Source of the DNA: an uncultured bacterium
Lineage (GTDB): Bacteria; Pseudomonadota; Gammaproteobacteria; Burkholderiales; Burkholderiaceae_C
NCBI GenBank assembly: GCA_903928495.1
Contig: CAIYQZ010000031.1
Location: forward strand, 1 to 64,000
Length of the DNA: 64,000 nt
Direction of reading: 5' to 3'
Below, in pieces: positions 8,416 through 16,150 of the stretch; positions within the stretch are counted from its first letter, which is position 1, and every line of letters starts with the position of its first letter. The position numbers and the translations under genes are program-made. A model generated the notes under the pieces. That model saw only the letters and a list, made by a program, of their open reading frames with translations, ran no database searches and was not told the origin of the DNA.

Positions 8416-9209
8416 GCGGTGACCCCAGTGGGGGGGTGGCGCGCGGCTTCGCGCTCGGCGGTGGTTTGGGCCACTTTGTCGCGCACGTACAGGGGTTGCG
8501 CATCGGCAGGGCCGCCCGCCAGGCCTTGTGCCAGGAGAGCGGGTGCCAGGCGCAGCAAGGCGGCGGCGGTGGGTGCGGCAGTCAGGCGCAGCAGGTGAGT
8601 GGGCAGTCGGGGGCCGTAGGCCTCAAAGGCATTGCCTGCCAGCAGGGGGGGGGGCTCAACCGGGGCCAGCAGGCCTGCCACCTGTTCGGGCTTCAGCAGC
8701 CAAGGGCCACCGGTCAACGTGGCCTGGGGTTGGGCGGCATCGGCAAAGGTGTAGGTGGCGGCGTACACCTCGTCCATGCGGGCGTCGAGCAGGGCGGTCA
8801 CCGTCAGAAGGGTACCGGGTGCTGGGGCGTTGGTGGCGTGCCAGGTGTGGCGTGCGTCTTCGGCCACGGCCATCAGGCTGTCGATGCCCAGCACGGGCAG
8901 GCCTTGAGGGTGCGCGTCTGACCGGGCGCCGTAGGCCAGCCCTTGCACCACCGCACATGCGGTGCGCAGGCCCGTGAACGAGCCCGGGCCCCGGCCAAAC
9001 ACCAGCGCGTCCAGCCCCGCCAGCGGGGTGTTGGCCTGGGCCAGCACATCCAGCACGGTGGGGATGAGCGACAACGAGGCCTGCGCGCCACCTTCGCTGC
9101 TGTGCATCCACAGCGCTGCTTCAGTACCGTCGCTTGGCAGGTGTGCCACGCCGACGTGTTGTTCGGCGGTGCCGGTGTCCAGGGCCAGCAGGCGCAATGT
9201 CTTTGTCAC
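8412..9209 (-). CDS. tsaB: tRNA threonylcarbamoyladenosine biosynthesis protein TsaB
   Basis: 265 residues of the ASKHA fold; a non-catalytic partner that with TsaD and TsaE transfers the threonylcarbamoyl group made by TsaC/Sua5 onto A37 of ANN-decoding tRNAs. Visible motifs are the phosphate-loop-like LLALDTGTA at the start, VFGRGPGSFTGLRTACAVVQGL around residues 90-110, and GIDSLMAV. Translation begins with GTG at 9209. The best Shine-Dalgarno-like sequence (AGAGG, eight bases upstream) belongs to the repeat copy at 9211-9255. It is the first gene of tsaB-rimI-UDG and divergent from dacB. The acyl-donating enzyme Sua5 is in the same window at 12.1-13.1 kb. Confidence 0.93.
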   Translation of the reverse strand: MTKTLRLLALDTGTAEQHVGVAHLPSDGTEAALWMHSSEGGAQASLSLIPTVLDVLAQANTPLAGLDALVFGRGPGSFTGLRTACAVVQGLAYGARSDAHPQGLPVLGIDSLMAVAEDARHTWHATNAPAPGTLLTVTALLDARMDEVYAATYTFADAAQPQATLTGGPWLLKPEQVAGLLAPVEPPPLLAGNAFEAYGPRLPTHLLRLTAAPTAAALLRLAPALLAQGLAGGPADAQPLYVRDKVAQTTAEREAARHPPTGVTA

Positions 9210-9210
9210 G

Positions 9211-9255
9211 TTTTTGGCCTCTGGCGCTTGTCTGTATTCAAAAGTTTGCTATTGA
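9211..9255 (+). repeat. Dispersed 45-bp repeat, copy A
   Basis: It begins TTTTTGGCCTCTGGCGCTTG and ends GTTTGCTATTGA. It sits in the tsaB-dacB intergenic space, directly against the tsaB GTG start. Confidence 0.8.
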
Positions 9256-9362
9256 CTGAATTGGTCGGGTGCCTGCCGTGCAGCGCGCAGCGGGTGGCAG
9301 CGGATTATCTGCCAGCCCCCTGGATAATTTGCCTCTTTGCTTTCTTTGCCTTGGTCTGCCCC

Positions 9363-10805
9363 ATGTCCCCTGTGTTTGCCCGTCGAGTGTGTGGTTTGGT
9401 CCTGTGTGGGGCGTCGCTGTGTGTGGGTGTGGCCTGGGCCCAACCCGGCAATTGGCCGGCCAGCCTGCGCCAGGCTGTCAAGAAAGCGGGTTTGCCCGAC
9501 GACGCCCTGGCAGCGCTGGTGGCCCCGGTGGACGGCGGCGCACCGCTGCTGGCGCTGGGCGCGCAACGGCCCATGAACCCCGCGTCTGTCATGAAGCTGG
9601 TGACGACGTACGCAGCCATTGACCTGCTCGGCCCAGCCCACTTGTGGCGCACCGGTTTTTACGTGGACGGCACGGTGGACCAGGGCCTGCTGCGCGGCAA
9701 CCTGCACATCCGCGGCGGAGGCGACCCCAAGTTTGTGATGGAACGCATCGCTGCCGCCTTGCAAGCCGTTCGCGACGCGGGCGTGACCGTCGTGCGTGGC
9801 GACATCGTGCTGGACCAGACCGCGTTTTCCGTGCCCGCTGTGGACCCTGCCGCGTTCGACGGCGAGCGCCTGCGCCCGTACAACGTGGCACCCGAGGCGC
9901 TGCTGGTCAACTTCAAGGCATTGGTGATGGGGTTTGTGCCCGACCCTGCCGCTGGCGTGGCCCGCGTGACGTTTGAGCCCCCGCTGGCCGGGCTGGCGGT
10001 GGACGCCACCGTGCCCTTGTCCGGCGCCGGGTGTGGGGACTGGCGCAGCAGCCTGCAGGCCCGGTTTGACGACCCCAATGCCATCCGGTTCACAGGCAAC
10101 TACCCTGCCCGTTGCGGCGAGCGACCCTGGCCCGTGGCATATGTGGCGCCAGACGAATACGCCGCCCGCGCGCTGGAGGGCATGTGGCGCGCCGGGGGCG
10201 GGCTGCTCACGGGGGTCACCCGGCTGGGGCCGGTGCCGCCGCAGGCCCGCCTGTTGCACGAGGCCCCTTCCTTGCCGCTGGCCGACATCGTGGGCGACAT
10301 CAACAAACACAGCAACAACGTGATGGCGCAACAGGTGTTTCTGACGTTGGCCGCTTCACCCGGCACTCCTGCTTCGTTCGAGCGGGCCCGCCAGCGCGTG
10401 GGCCGCTGGTGGCACACCCGTTTCGGTGCCAAGGCCCCTGCGCCGGTGATGGACAACGGCTCAGGCCTGTCGCGCGAAGAGCGCATCACCGCAGACGGAC
10501 TGCTGGCCCTGCTGCGCGACGCGGCCAGCCACCCGGGTGCCGACATGCTGCGCCAGTCGCTGCCTGTGGCGGGTGTGGATGGCACGGCGGCCCGCATGGG
10601 CCAGCGCGGTGTGATGAAGCTGGCCCTGGGCAACGCTCGCATCAAAACCGGCTCGCTGCGCGACGTGGTGGCTGTGGCGGGTTACGTGCAGGCCCGCAAC
10701 GGGCGTGATCTGGTGGTGGTGGGCATCGTCAACCACGCCAATGCCCCACAGGCCCGCCCCGTGATGGACGCACTGTTAGAGTGGGCCGCTTCTCAATCGC
10801 CTTGA
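9363..10805 (+). CDS. dacB: D-alanyl-D-alanine carboxypeptidase/endopeptidase (PBP4 type)
   Basis: A 480-residue periplasmic class C penicillin-binding protein that trims and hydrolyses peptidoglycan cross-links. The start at 9363 gives a clean signal peptide ending near AWA-Q (residue 26); the frame is open far upstream but that part is the shadow of tsaB. The three active-site motifs are present: SVMK (Ser75, Lys78), SNN (in NKHSNNVMAQ, about residue 320) and KTG (Lys428). The long insertion between motifs one and two, typical of DacB, is present. It is followed after 17 bases by a small transporter gene on the same strand. Confidence 0.93.
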   Translation: MSPVFARRVCGLVLCGASLCVGVAWAQPGNWPASLRQAVKKAGLPDDALAALVAPVDGGAPLLALGAQRPMNPASVMKLVTTYAAIDLLGPAHLWRTGFYVDGTVDQGLLRGNLHIRGGGDPKFVMERIAAALQAVRDAGVTVVRGDIVLDQTAFSVPAVDPAAFDGERLRPYNVAPEALLVNFKALVMGFVPDPAAGVARVTFEPPLAGLAVDATVPLSGAGCGDWRSSLQARFDDPNAIRFTGNYPARCGERPWPVAYVAPDEYAARALEGMWRAGGGLLTGVTRLGPVPPQARLLHEAPSLPLADIVGDINKHSNNVMAQQVFLTLAASPGTPASFERARQRVGRWWHTRFGAKAPAPVMDNGSGLSREERITADGLLALLRDAASHPGADMLRQSLPVAGVDGTAARMGQRGVMKLALGNARIKTGSLRDVVAVAGYVQARNGRDLVVVGIVNHANAPQARPVMDALLEWAASQSP

Positions 10806-10822
10806 TTTATTGCATTGCCCAC

Positions 10823-11077
10823 ATGTCTGCCACCGAACTCATTGGCTTTGTTGCCGCCACACTGACCACTGCCAGTTTCATTCCCCAGGCATGGCTCACC
10901 TTCAAAACCAAGGACGTGAGTGGTATTTCTCTGGGCATGTACAGCGTGTTCACCACTGGCGTGGCAGCCTGGCTGGTGTATGGCCTGATGCTGGGCGCGT
11001 GGCCCGTTGTGGTCGCCAACGCCGTGACGCTGGCGCTGGCCAGCGGCATTTTGGTGATGAAGCTGCGCTACCGCTGA
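10823..11077 (+). CDS. SemiSWEET-type sugar transporter (MtN3/PQ-loop)
   Basis: An 84-residue membrane protein with three predicted helices and the PQ-loop signature TTASFIPQAW in the first helix. SemiSWEETs dimerise to form a small bidirectional sugar channel in the inner membrane; the substrate is unknown here. An upstream ATG at 10781 would add 14 residues and overlap dacB, while 10823 starts directly at the conserved SATELIGFVAATLTTASF segment, so I prefer it. It may be co-transcribed with dacB. The next gene is convergent, 25 bases away. Confidence 0.85.
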   Translation: MSATELIGFVAATLTTASFIPQAWLTFKTKDVSGISLGMYSVFTTGVAAWLVYGLMLGAWPVVVANAVTLALASGILVMKLRYR

Positions 11078-11102
11078 GCGGGCGCAGTTAACTGCAAATC
11101 GC

Positions 11103-12053
11103 TTACCAGCGCGCGCGCAGTTGGTCGTACGCGTAGTCGCCCAACTGCTGGTTGCACGCCGGGGTGAGGTGGATGCCGTCGGCAAACACATACTGCGTTG
11201 CCGAAGCCCCGGCAATGAGCGTGCTGCTGTTGCAGGTGGACGCATCCGCCGTGGTGCAGATGGCGGTGTTGATGTTCGAAAACCCATAGCTGGGGCCCGT
11301 CAGCACGTTGCGGTTGACCAGGAACGCGGTGTCCACAAACAGCAGGTTGGCCCCCAGGTTGACGGCATCGGTCTTGAAGGCATCGTTGAGTTTTTGGGCC
11401 AGGCTGGTGGCCAGATCCACCTGGGCTTGTGCAATGGCGAACGGTGACGTGCCGAGGTGGTACACCCCCAGCACCACCACGTATTTGGCACCTGCAGCCA
11501 GCAAGCGCTTGACCTGCGTGGCGTGGGCACGGCCCACTGTGTCCACTTGCAACAACGCCGCATCAGCTGTCAGGGTTCCCGCCTTCACGGCCGCCATGGC
11601 ACTCAGCACGTCGGCCATGGGCAGGTTGATCAGCACCACATCGTTGGCACCCAGGGTCTGGGCGGACACAAATGCATCGATCTGTGCGGTGAGTGTCCTG
11701 GGCAGCGCTTGTGTGGGGGCATGGCCCTGTGCATAGCTTTGGCCGCCGGACGCTTGCGCAGTGAGGGTCATGCCGTACCGGCTGGCCATGCGGTCGGCCC
11801 AGGTGTTCACTGTGCCGTCATTGATGGTGTAGCGTGCGCCGCCTTGGCCCACGTCGCTCAGGCCGTCACCAAACGAGATGAACCGGGAGGGCGTGAGCGC
11901 CGACACAATGTCGCCGCTGCCACAACCCGCCAGCAGCCCTGCACTGCCCACCATGGCGGTCAGGCCCGTGGCTGCGCCGACACGCAGAAGACTGCGGCGG
12001 CTCAGGACGGTGTCGGTGGTCTGTGGGGAAGAAGGCGTGTGACTGACGGTCAT
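11103..12053 (-). CDS. SGNH/GDSL-family lipoprotein lacking the nucleophilic serine
   Basis: 316 residues. The N-terminus has a twin-arginine-like motif (SRRSLLRVG) followed by a hydrophobic stretch and a lipobox LLAGC (Cys44), so it is probably a Tat-exported lipoprotein. Block I of the GDSL fold reads FGDGLSDVG (residues 61-69) where the family has FGDSLSD: the catalytic Ser is Gly64 (codon GGC, one transition from AGC). Block V, FADGIHLTP with Asp292 and His295, is intact. Related enzymes are esterases and lipases of the periplasm or outer membrane; this copy may be inactive, a binding protein, or use the later Ser66. It lies downstream of sua5 on the same strand, 46 bases away. Confidence 0.82.
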   Translation of the reverse strand: MTVSHTPSSPQTTDTVLSRRSLLRVGAATGLTAMVGSAGLLAGCGSGDIVSALTPSRFISFGDGLSDVGQGGARYTINDGTVNTWADRMASRYGMTLTAQASGGQSYAQGHAPTQALPRTLTAQIDAFVSAQTLGANDVVLINLPMADVLSAMAAVKAGTLTADAALLQVDTVGRAHATQVKRLLAAGAKYVVVLGVYHLGTSPFAIAQAQVDLATSLAQKLNDAFKTDAVNLGANLLFVDTAFLVNRNVLTGPSYGFSNINTAICTTADASTCNSSTLIAGASATQYVFADGIHLTPACNQQLGDYAYDQLRARW

Positions 12054-12099
12054 GGCAGGTGGCTCCGGGGATTCGTTCGGGCAAGCAAAGGGTTCTATC

Positions 12100-13131
12100 T
12101 TAGGCGGCGGCGCGCTGCAAGCGGTCGCGCACACCTTGCCACTCAGGCAGGTCGGGCGGGGTTTGCACCCAAATCAGGGCCACGCCCTGTGCGTCGAGCG
12201 TGCGCAGCACGGCAAACAGCTCGTGTGCGCAGGCGCTGGCCTGTGAGGGCATGGCGTGCCAGGCAATGCCAGCCTGGCGCGGGCGCTGGGGTGCATACAC
12301 CGCGATGCGGCCTGCCGGCACATCAGGCCCCAGCAGGTCCAGCGCCTGTTGCAGGGCCTTGGCGTCCATCAGGCGCACGCGGGCGCTGGGTGCGTAGTGC
12401 GATTCGAGCGTGCCCGAGGCACGCGGCGCGGGCTGGCCGTCCACCTCGTGTGGCAAGCGCACCTGCTGGCCGCAGGCGGCTTCAAGCTGGGCGGGGGTCA
12501 ACATGCCGGGGCGCAGCAGCACGGGGTGGCCTCGGGTGGCGTCAACGATGGTGGACTCGATGCCAACCGCGCAAGCGCCGCCGTCAAGCACCAGCAGTTC
12601 TTCCGCAGTCAGGGTTTCAAATTCTTCCGCCACGTGTTGCGCGGTGGTGGGGCTCACGCGGCCAAAGCGGTTGGCGCTGGGTGCGGCCACGCCGAGCACG
12701 CCCCGGCTGTGGGCTGCCTGCAGCACCGCTTGCGCCACTGGGTGTGCAGGGCAGCGCAGCCCCACCGATGACTGGCCCCCGGCGGCGGCGGCGGCCACGC
12801 CAGTTTGGCGAGGCACGATGATGGTCAGCGGCCCGGGCCAGAACGTTTGCATCAGGGCGCGTGCGAATGCGGGCACGTCGGAAGCGAAATACGCCACACC
12901 CGCCTCCCACTGCGGGGGCAGGTGCACGATCAGCGGGTGGTCTGCCGGGCGGCCTTTGGCGGCAAAAATGCGCTGCACTGCGTCGGCCTGGCATGCGTCT
13001 GCTGCCAGGCCGTACACCGTTTCCGTGGGCAGGCCCAGCAGTGCGCCCCGTGCCAGTTGCCCGGCAGCGGCTTGCACGGCAGGGTCGTCGGTGCCGGGGT
13101 GGTCGCTCTCTGGTGTCAGCAGGCGATGCAT
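12100..13131 (-). CDS. L-threonylcarbamoyladenylate synthase, Sua5 type
   Basis: 343 residues. It makes threonylcarbamoyl-AMP from threonine, bicarbonate and ATP, the first step of t6A37 tRNA modification. The YrdC domain (roughly residues 15-205) shows LPTETVYGLAADA, the KGRPADHPLIVH loop, WPGPLTIIV, SVGLRCPAHP and the APSANRFGRVSPT motif. A C-terminal Sua5 domain follows (HYAPSARVRL and on), so this is the long Sua5 form and not the short TsaC. The ATG at 13131 is chosen because homology begins there; the longer frame is the purK-overlapping shadow. It lies 37 bases downstream of purK in a purE-purK-sua5 run. Confidence 0.93.
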   Translation of the reverse strand: MHRLLTPESDHPGTDDPAVQAAAGQLARGALLGLPTETVYGLAADACQADAVQRIFAAKGRPADHPLIVHLPPQWEAGVAYFASDVPAFARALMQTFWPGPLTIIVPRQTGVAAAAAGGQSSVGLRCPAHPVAQAVLQAAHSRGVLGVAAPSANRFGRVSPTTAQHVAEEFETLTAEELLVLDGGACAVGIESTIVDATRGHPVLLRPGMLTPAQLEAACGQQVRLPHEVDGQPAPRASGTLESHYAPSARVRLMDAKALQQALDLLGPDVPAGRIAVYAPQRPRQAGIAWHAMPSQASACAHELFAVLRTLDAQGVALIWVQTPPDLPEWQGVRDRLQRAAA

Positions 13132-13168
13132 GGCGGGCGGGGCAAGGCAGGCAACGGCAGGCGGTGGC

Positions 13169-14380
13169 TCAGAACGGTGGCAGGCCCAGCACCTCGCAGG
13201 CCTGCAGCGCGGTGGCACGTGCCTCGGCGGCCGTGGCGGCGGTGATGTTCAGGTGGCCCATCTTGCGGCCCCGGCGGGCTTGAAGCTTGCCGTACAGGTG
13301 CAAGTGCGTGCCGGGCAGGGCCAGCACTGCGTCCCACGCGGGGGAGCGTTCGCTGCCATCCGCCGCAAACCACAGGTCGCCCAGCAGGTTGAGCATGACG
13401 GCAGGGCTGTGCTGGCGCGGCTGCACCAAGGGCAGTCCGGCCATGGCGCGCACCTGCAGGTCGAACTGCGACAGGGTGCAGGCGTTTTGTGTGTAGTGCC
13501 CACTGTTGTGGGGCCGGGGGGCCATTTCGTTCACCACCAGCGCGCCGTCGGCGCTGCCGTCGTCCACCACAAAAAACTCCACGCACAACACGCCCACGTA
13601 GTGCAGGTCGCTTGCAATGAATTTCGCAGCTGCCACCGCTTTTTCAGCAAGCGCTGGAGGCATATTTTCTTCATAAATCTCTGTCACAGACAGTATGCCG
13701 TCGCGGTGCAGGTTGCGCTGCACGGGGAAGTGCACACACGCACCGTCGGCACTGCGCGCCACGATGACCGAACACTCGGCCACCAGCGGCAGCATTTGTT
13801 CCAGCACGCAGGGCACGTGGCCCAGTTGGTCCCAGGCGGCGGCCAGTTCGTCGCGGGTGGTCACGCGCACCTGGCCTTTGCCGTCGTAGCCCAGGGTGCT
13901 GGTTTTCAAAATGCCGGGCAACAGGCTGGCGGGCACGGCTGCCAGCAGTTCGGGGGTGGTGATGGTGGCGTACGGCGCAGGGTTCACGCCGCTGTCGGCG
14001 GCACAGGCCACGAACAGGGCTTTCTCTTTCACCCGGTCTTGTGCCACAGCCACGGCGTTGGCGCCGGGGGCCACGGGGCGGTGGGCGGCCAGTGTCATCA
14101 GCGCCGGGGCGGGCACGTTTTCAAACTCGGTGGTGATGGCGTCGCAGCGCTGCATGAGCTGGGCCAGGCCCTGCTCGTCGCCATAGGCGGTCTGGATGTG
14201 ATAGTGGCTCACGCGCCCGGCGGGGCTGGCCGGATCGGGGTCGAGCACGGCGGTGAAATAGCCCATGGCCTGTGCCGAGTGCACAAACATGCGGCCCAAC
14301 TGGCCACCGCCCATGACGCCCAGCGTGAGTTGTTGGCCTCGGTCGGAGGTGCTGCCGGGTAGGAGTGTTTTGGAGGTCAT
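13169..14380 (-). CDS. purK: N5-carboxyaminoimidazole ribonucleotide synthase PurK
   Basis: 403 residues, an ATP-grasp enzyme that carboxylates AIR using ATP and bicarbonate in purine synthesis. The N-terminal nucleotide-binding segment LGVMGGGQLGRMFVHSAQ, ATP-grasp strands (KTSTLGYDGKGQ, VLEQMLPL, SVIVARS) and the catalytic NEMAPRPHNSGHYT segment are all visible. The start at 14380 is preceded by purE's stop region 19 bases away. An unusual AT-rich patch around residues 235-255 matches the dispersed repeat (copy H) and is read in frame as part of EENMPPALAEKAVAAAKF. Confidence 0.95.
   Translation of the reverse strand: MTSKTLLPGSTSDRGQQLTLGVMGGGQLGRMFVHSAQAMGYFTAVLDPDPASPAGRVSHYHIQTAYGDEQGLAQLMQRCDAITTEFENVPAPALMTLAAHRPVAPGANAVAVAQDRVKEKALFVACAADSGVNPAPYATITTPELLAAVPASLLPGILKTSTLGYDGKGQVRVTTRDELAAAWDQLGHVPCVLEQMLPLVAECSVIVARSADGACVHFPVQRNLHRDGILSVTEIYEENMPPALAEKAVAAAKFIASDLHYVGVLCVEFFVVDDGSADGALVVNEMAPRPHNSGHYTQNACTLSQFDLQVRAMAGLPLVQPRQHSPAVMLNLLGDLWFAADGSERSPAWDAVLALPGTHLHLYGKLQARRGRKMGHLNITAATAAEARATALQACEVLGLPPF
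13627..13669 (-). repeat. Dispersed 45-bp repeat, copy H, inside purK
   Basis: On the minus strand it reads AAAATATGCCTCCAGCGCTT then GCTGAAAAAGCGGTGGCAGCTGC, in frame with purK. The resemblance to the intergenic copies is strong over the first 25 bases. It may in part be chance, because PurK proteins have a similar Pro-Ala-Leu-Ala segment here. Confidence 0.5.
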
Positions 14381-14399
14381 GTCGGGGATGCTGACGGTA

Positions 14400-14936
14400 T
14401 TAAGAGGCAACAGGCGGCACGACCATGGCGCGGGCGGCCTCGGTCTGCGCGGTGCGGAAGGCTTGCAGGCGGGCCTGCAGCGCGGGGTCGTGGCTTGCCA
14501 GCATGGCCACGGCAAACAGGGCGGCGTTGGCAGCCCCGGCGTTGCCAATGGCAAACGTGGCCACCGGAATGCCCTTGGGCATTTGCACGATGCTGTGCAG
14601 CGAATCCACGCCTTGCAGGTGGCGACTGGCCACGGGTACGCCCAGCACGGGCACCGTGGTTTTGGCTGCCAACATGCCCGGCAGGTGGGCGGCACCGCCG
14701 GCCCCGGCAATGATGGCTGTCAGGCCGCGCGGCCCGGCGCTCTCGGCGTAGGCAAACAGGTCGTCGGGCATGCGGTGGGCTGACACCACGCGGGCCTCGT
14801 GGGCAATGCCAAACTGCTTCAGGATGTCCACCGCGTGTTGCATGGTGTCCCAATCGCTGCTGGAGCCCATGACCACCCCGATCTGGATGGGGGCGGCCGA
14901 TACGGCGGTTGGGGCGGGGGTGGCGTGTTCGGTCAT
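14400..14936 (-). CDS. purE: N5-carboxyaminoimidazole ribonucleotide mutase PurE
   Basis: 178 residues. It converts N5-CAIR, the product of PurK, into CAIR. The characteristic [12 protein letters not shown] motif near the N-terminus, the [13 protein letters not shown] segment with its catalytic histidine, [11 protein letters not shown] and [19 protein letters not shown] are all present. It is the first gene of the purE-purK-sua5 run and is divergent from cnoX across about 140 bases. Confidence 0.96.
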   Translation of the reverse strand: MTEHATPAPTAVSAAPIQIGVVMGSSSDWDTMQHAVDILKQFGIAHEARVVSAHRMPDDLFAYAESAGPRGLTAIIAGAGGAAHLPGMLAAKTTVPVLGVPVASRHLQGVDSLHSIVQMPKGIPVATFAIGNAGAANAALFAVAMLASHDPALQARLQAFRTAQTEAARAMVVPPVAS

Positions 14937-15076
14937 GGCAACAGAGGGGGCGGGTGGCCCGGCAGGGCGCTCGGGGCGATGGCAGACGGAAGGCTGTGAA
15001 GCGCTTCCGGTAAAGTCGCCATTCTACTTTTTGCCCCGTTTTTCTCAGTTATCCATCCACAGCCAGGTGCCTTGCC

Positions 15077-15985
15077 ATGATCGATGTGACCGTTGCCAAT
15101 TTTGAAACCGAGGTGGTCGAAGCCTCCATGACCACCCCGGTGCTGGTGGACTTCTGGGCCCCATGGTGCGGCCCCTGCAAATCGCTCGGACCTGTGCTGG
15201 AAAAGATCGAGACCGCTTACAACGGCCGCTTCAAGCTGGTGAAAATCAATTCCGATGACGAACAGGAGTTGGCCGGTGCCTTCGGCATCCGCAGCATTCC
15301 CACCTGCGTGTTGATGGTGGGCGGCAAACCCGTGGATGGCTTCATGGGCGCGTTGCCCGAGGGCCAGGTGAAAGCGTTTCTGGACAAACACTTGCCTGCT
15401 GAAAACGAACTGGAAGCCCAGATCGAGGAAGAAGAAGCCCTGCAAGCCCTGGACGATGGCGATGTGGAAACCGCGCTGGCCAAGTTGCATCAGGCCGTGG
15501 AAACCGACCCCAACAACGACGACGCCCGCTTCGACCTGGTGAAGTTGCTGCTGGAAATGGGCCTGGAAGATGAAGCAAAAGTAGCGTTTGCCCCGGTCAT
15601 TGCCAAAGCCGCCGGTGTGCGCAAGCTGGACTCGTTGAACCACTGGATCAAGGCGCTGGATGCTGTAGCACACCACGCAGACCCAACAAGCGCTGAGGCC
15701 GAATTTCTTTCGAAAATCACTGCCAGCAAACGCGACTTCGACTCCCGCTTCGGAATCGTGCAACTGCGCATGGCCGAGCAGCGCTGGACCGATGCGATGG
15801 ACGAGCTGCTCGAAATCCTGATGCGCGACAAAGCCTGGAACAGCGACCTGGCGCGCAAAACCTACGTGGCCATTCTGGACATCATCGAGCCGCCCAAGCC
15901 CAAGGTGGCCGAGGGCCAGATTCCCCCCGAAGACCCCACCGTGGCCACCTACCGCCGCCGCTTGTCGAGCGTGGTGTTGAGCTGA
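15077..15985 (+). CDS. cnoX: Chaperedoxin CnoX (thioredoxin-TPR protein)
   Basis: 302 residues: a thioredoxin domain (residues 1-110) with the active site WCGPC (Cys31, Cys34), the cis-proline segment IRSIPTCVL, and a C-terminal helical TPR region (about 115-280). CnoX/YbbN protects substrates from over-oxidation and aggregation and passes them to chaperones. The E. coli protein lacks a working CxxC, whereas this one has the full CGPC and could be redox-active. A copy of the dispersed repeat (G) lies in frame around residues 195-210 (HHADPTSAEAEF). It is divergent from purE. Confidence 0.9.
   Translation: MIDVTVANFETEVVEASMTTPVLVDFWAPWCGPCKSLGPVLEKIETAYNGRFKLVKINSDDEQELAGAFGIRSIPTCVLMVGGKPVDGFMGALPEGQVKAFLDKHLPAENELEAQIEEEEALQALDDGDVETALAKLHQAVETDPNNDDARFDLVKLLLEMGLEDEAKVAFAPVIAKAAGVRKLDSLNHWIKALDAVAHHADPTSAEAEFLSKITASKRDFDSRFGIVQLRMAEQRWTDAMDELLEILMRDKAWNSDLARKTYVAILDIIEPPKPKVAEGQIPPEDPTVATYRRRLSSVVLS
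15662..15708 (-). repeat. Dispersed 45-bp repeat, copy G, inside cnoX
   Basis: The minus strand reads GAAATTCGGCCTCAGCGCTT then GTTGGG and GTGCTACAGCA. It matches the core GGCCTC-AGCGCTTGTTGG and is translated in frame on the other strand as part of the TPR region. Confidence 0.6.
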
Positions 15986-16150
15986 CAACCGCACTGCGGC
16001 CAGCGGCCGCGGGAAGGTGGCCCTGCCTGGAGGCTTGCGCCGGGTGATGCCTTGGGCAGTTGCCTTGGTTCCATGTCCCTCGCTTTACGTCGCGTTCACA
16101 AGGCTGTGTTTAACATCGCGGCCCCCTTGGCGTTTCCTGTGGCCGCACCC

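Noticed and set aside
8943-9362. Upstream extension of the dacB frame
   Set aside because: It overlaps tsaB on the other strand, and the signal peptide begins only at 9363.
16080-16130. CACA-AGGC-TGTG palindrome before the efflux adaptor as a TetR-type operator
   Set aside because: The arms are only four bases and no regulator gene is adjacent.
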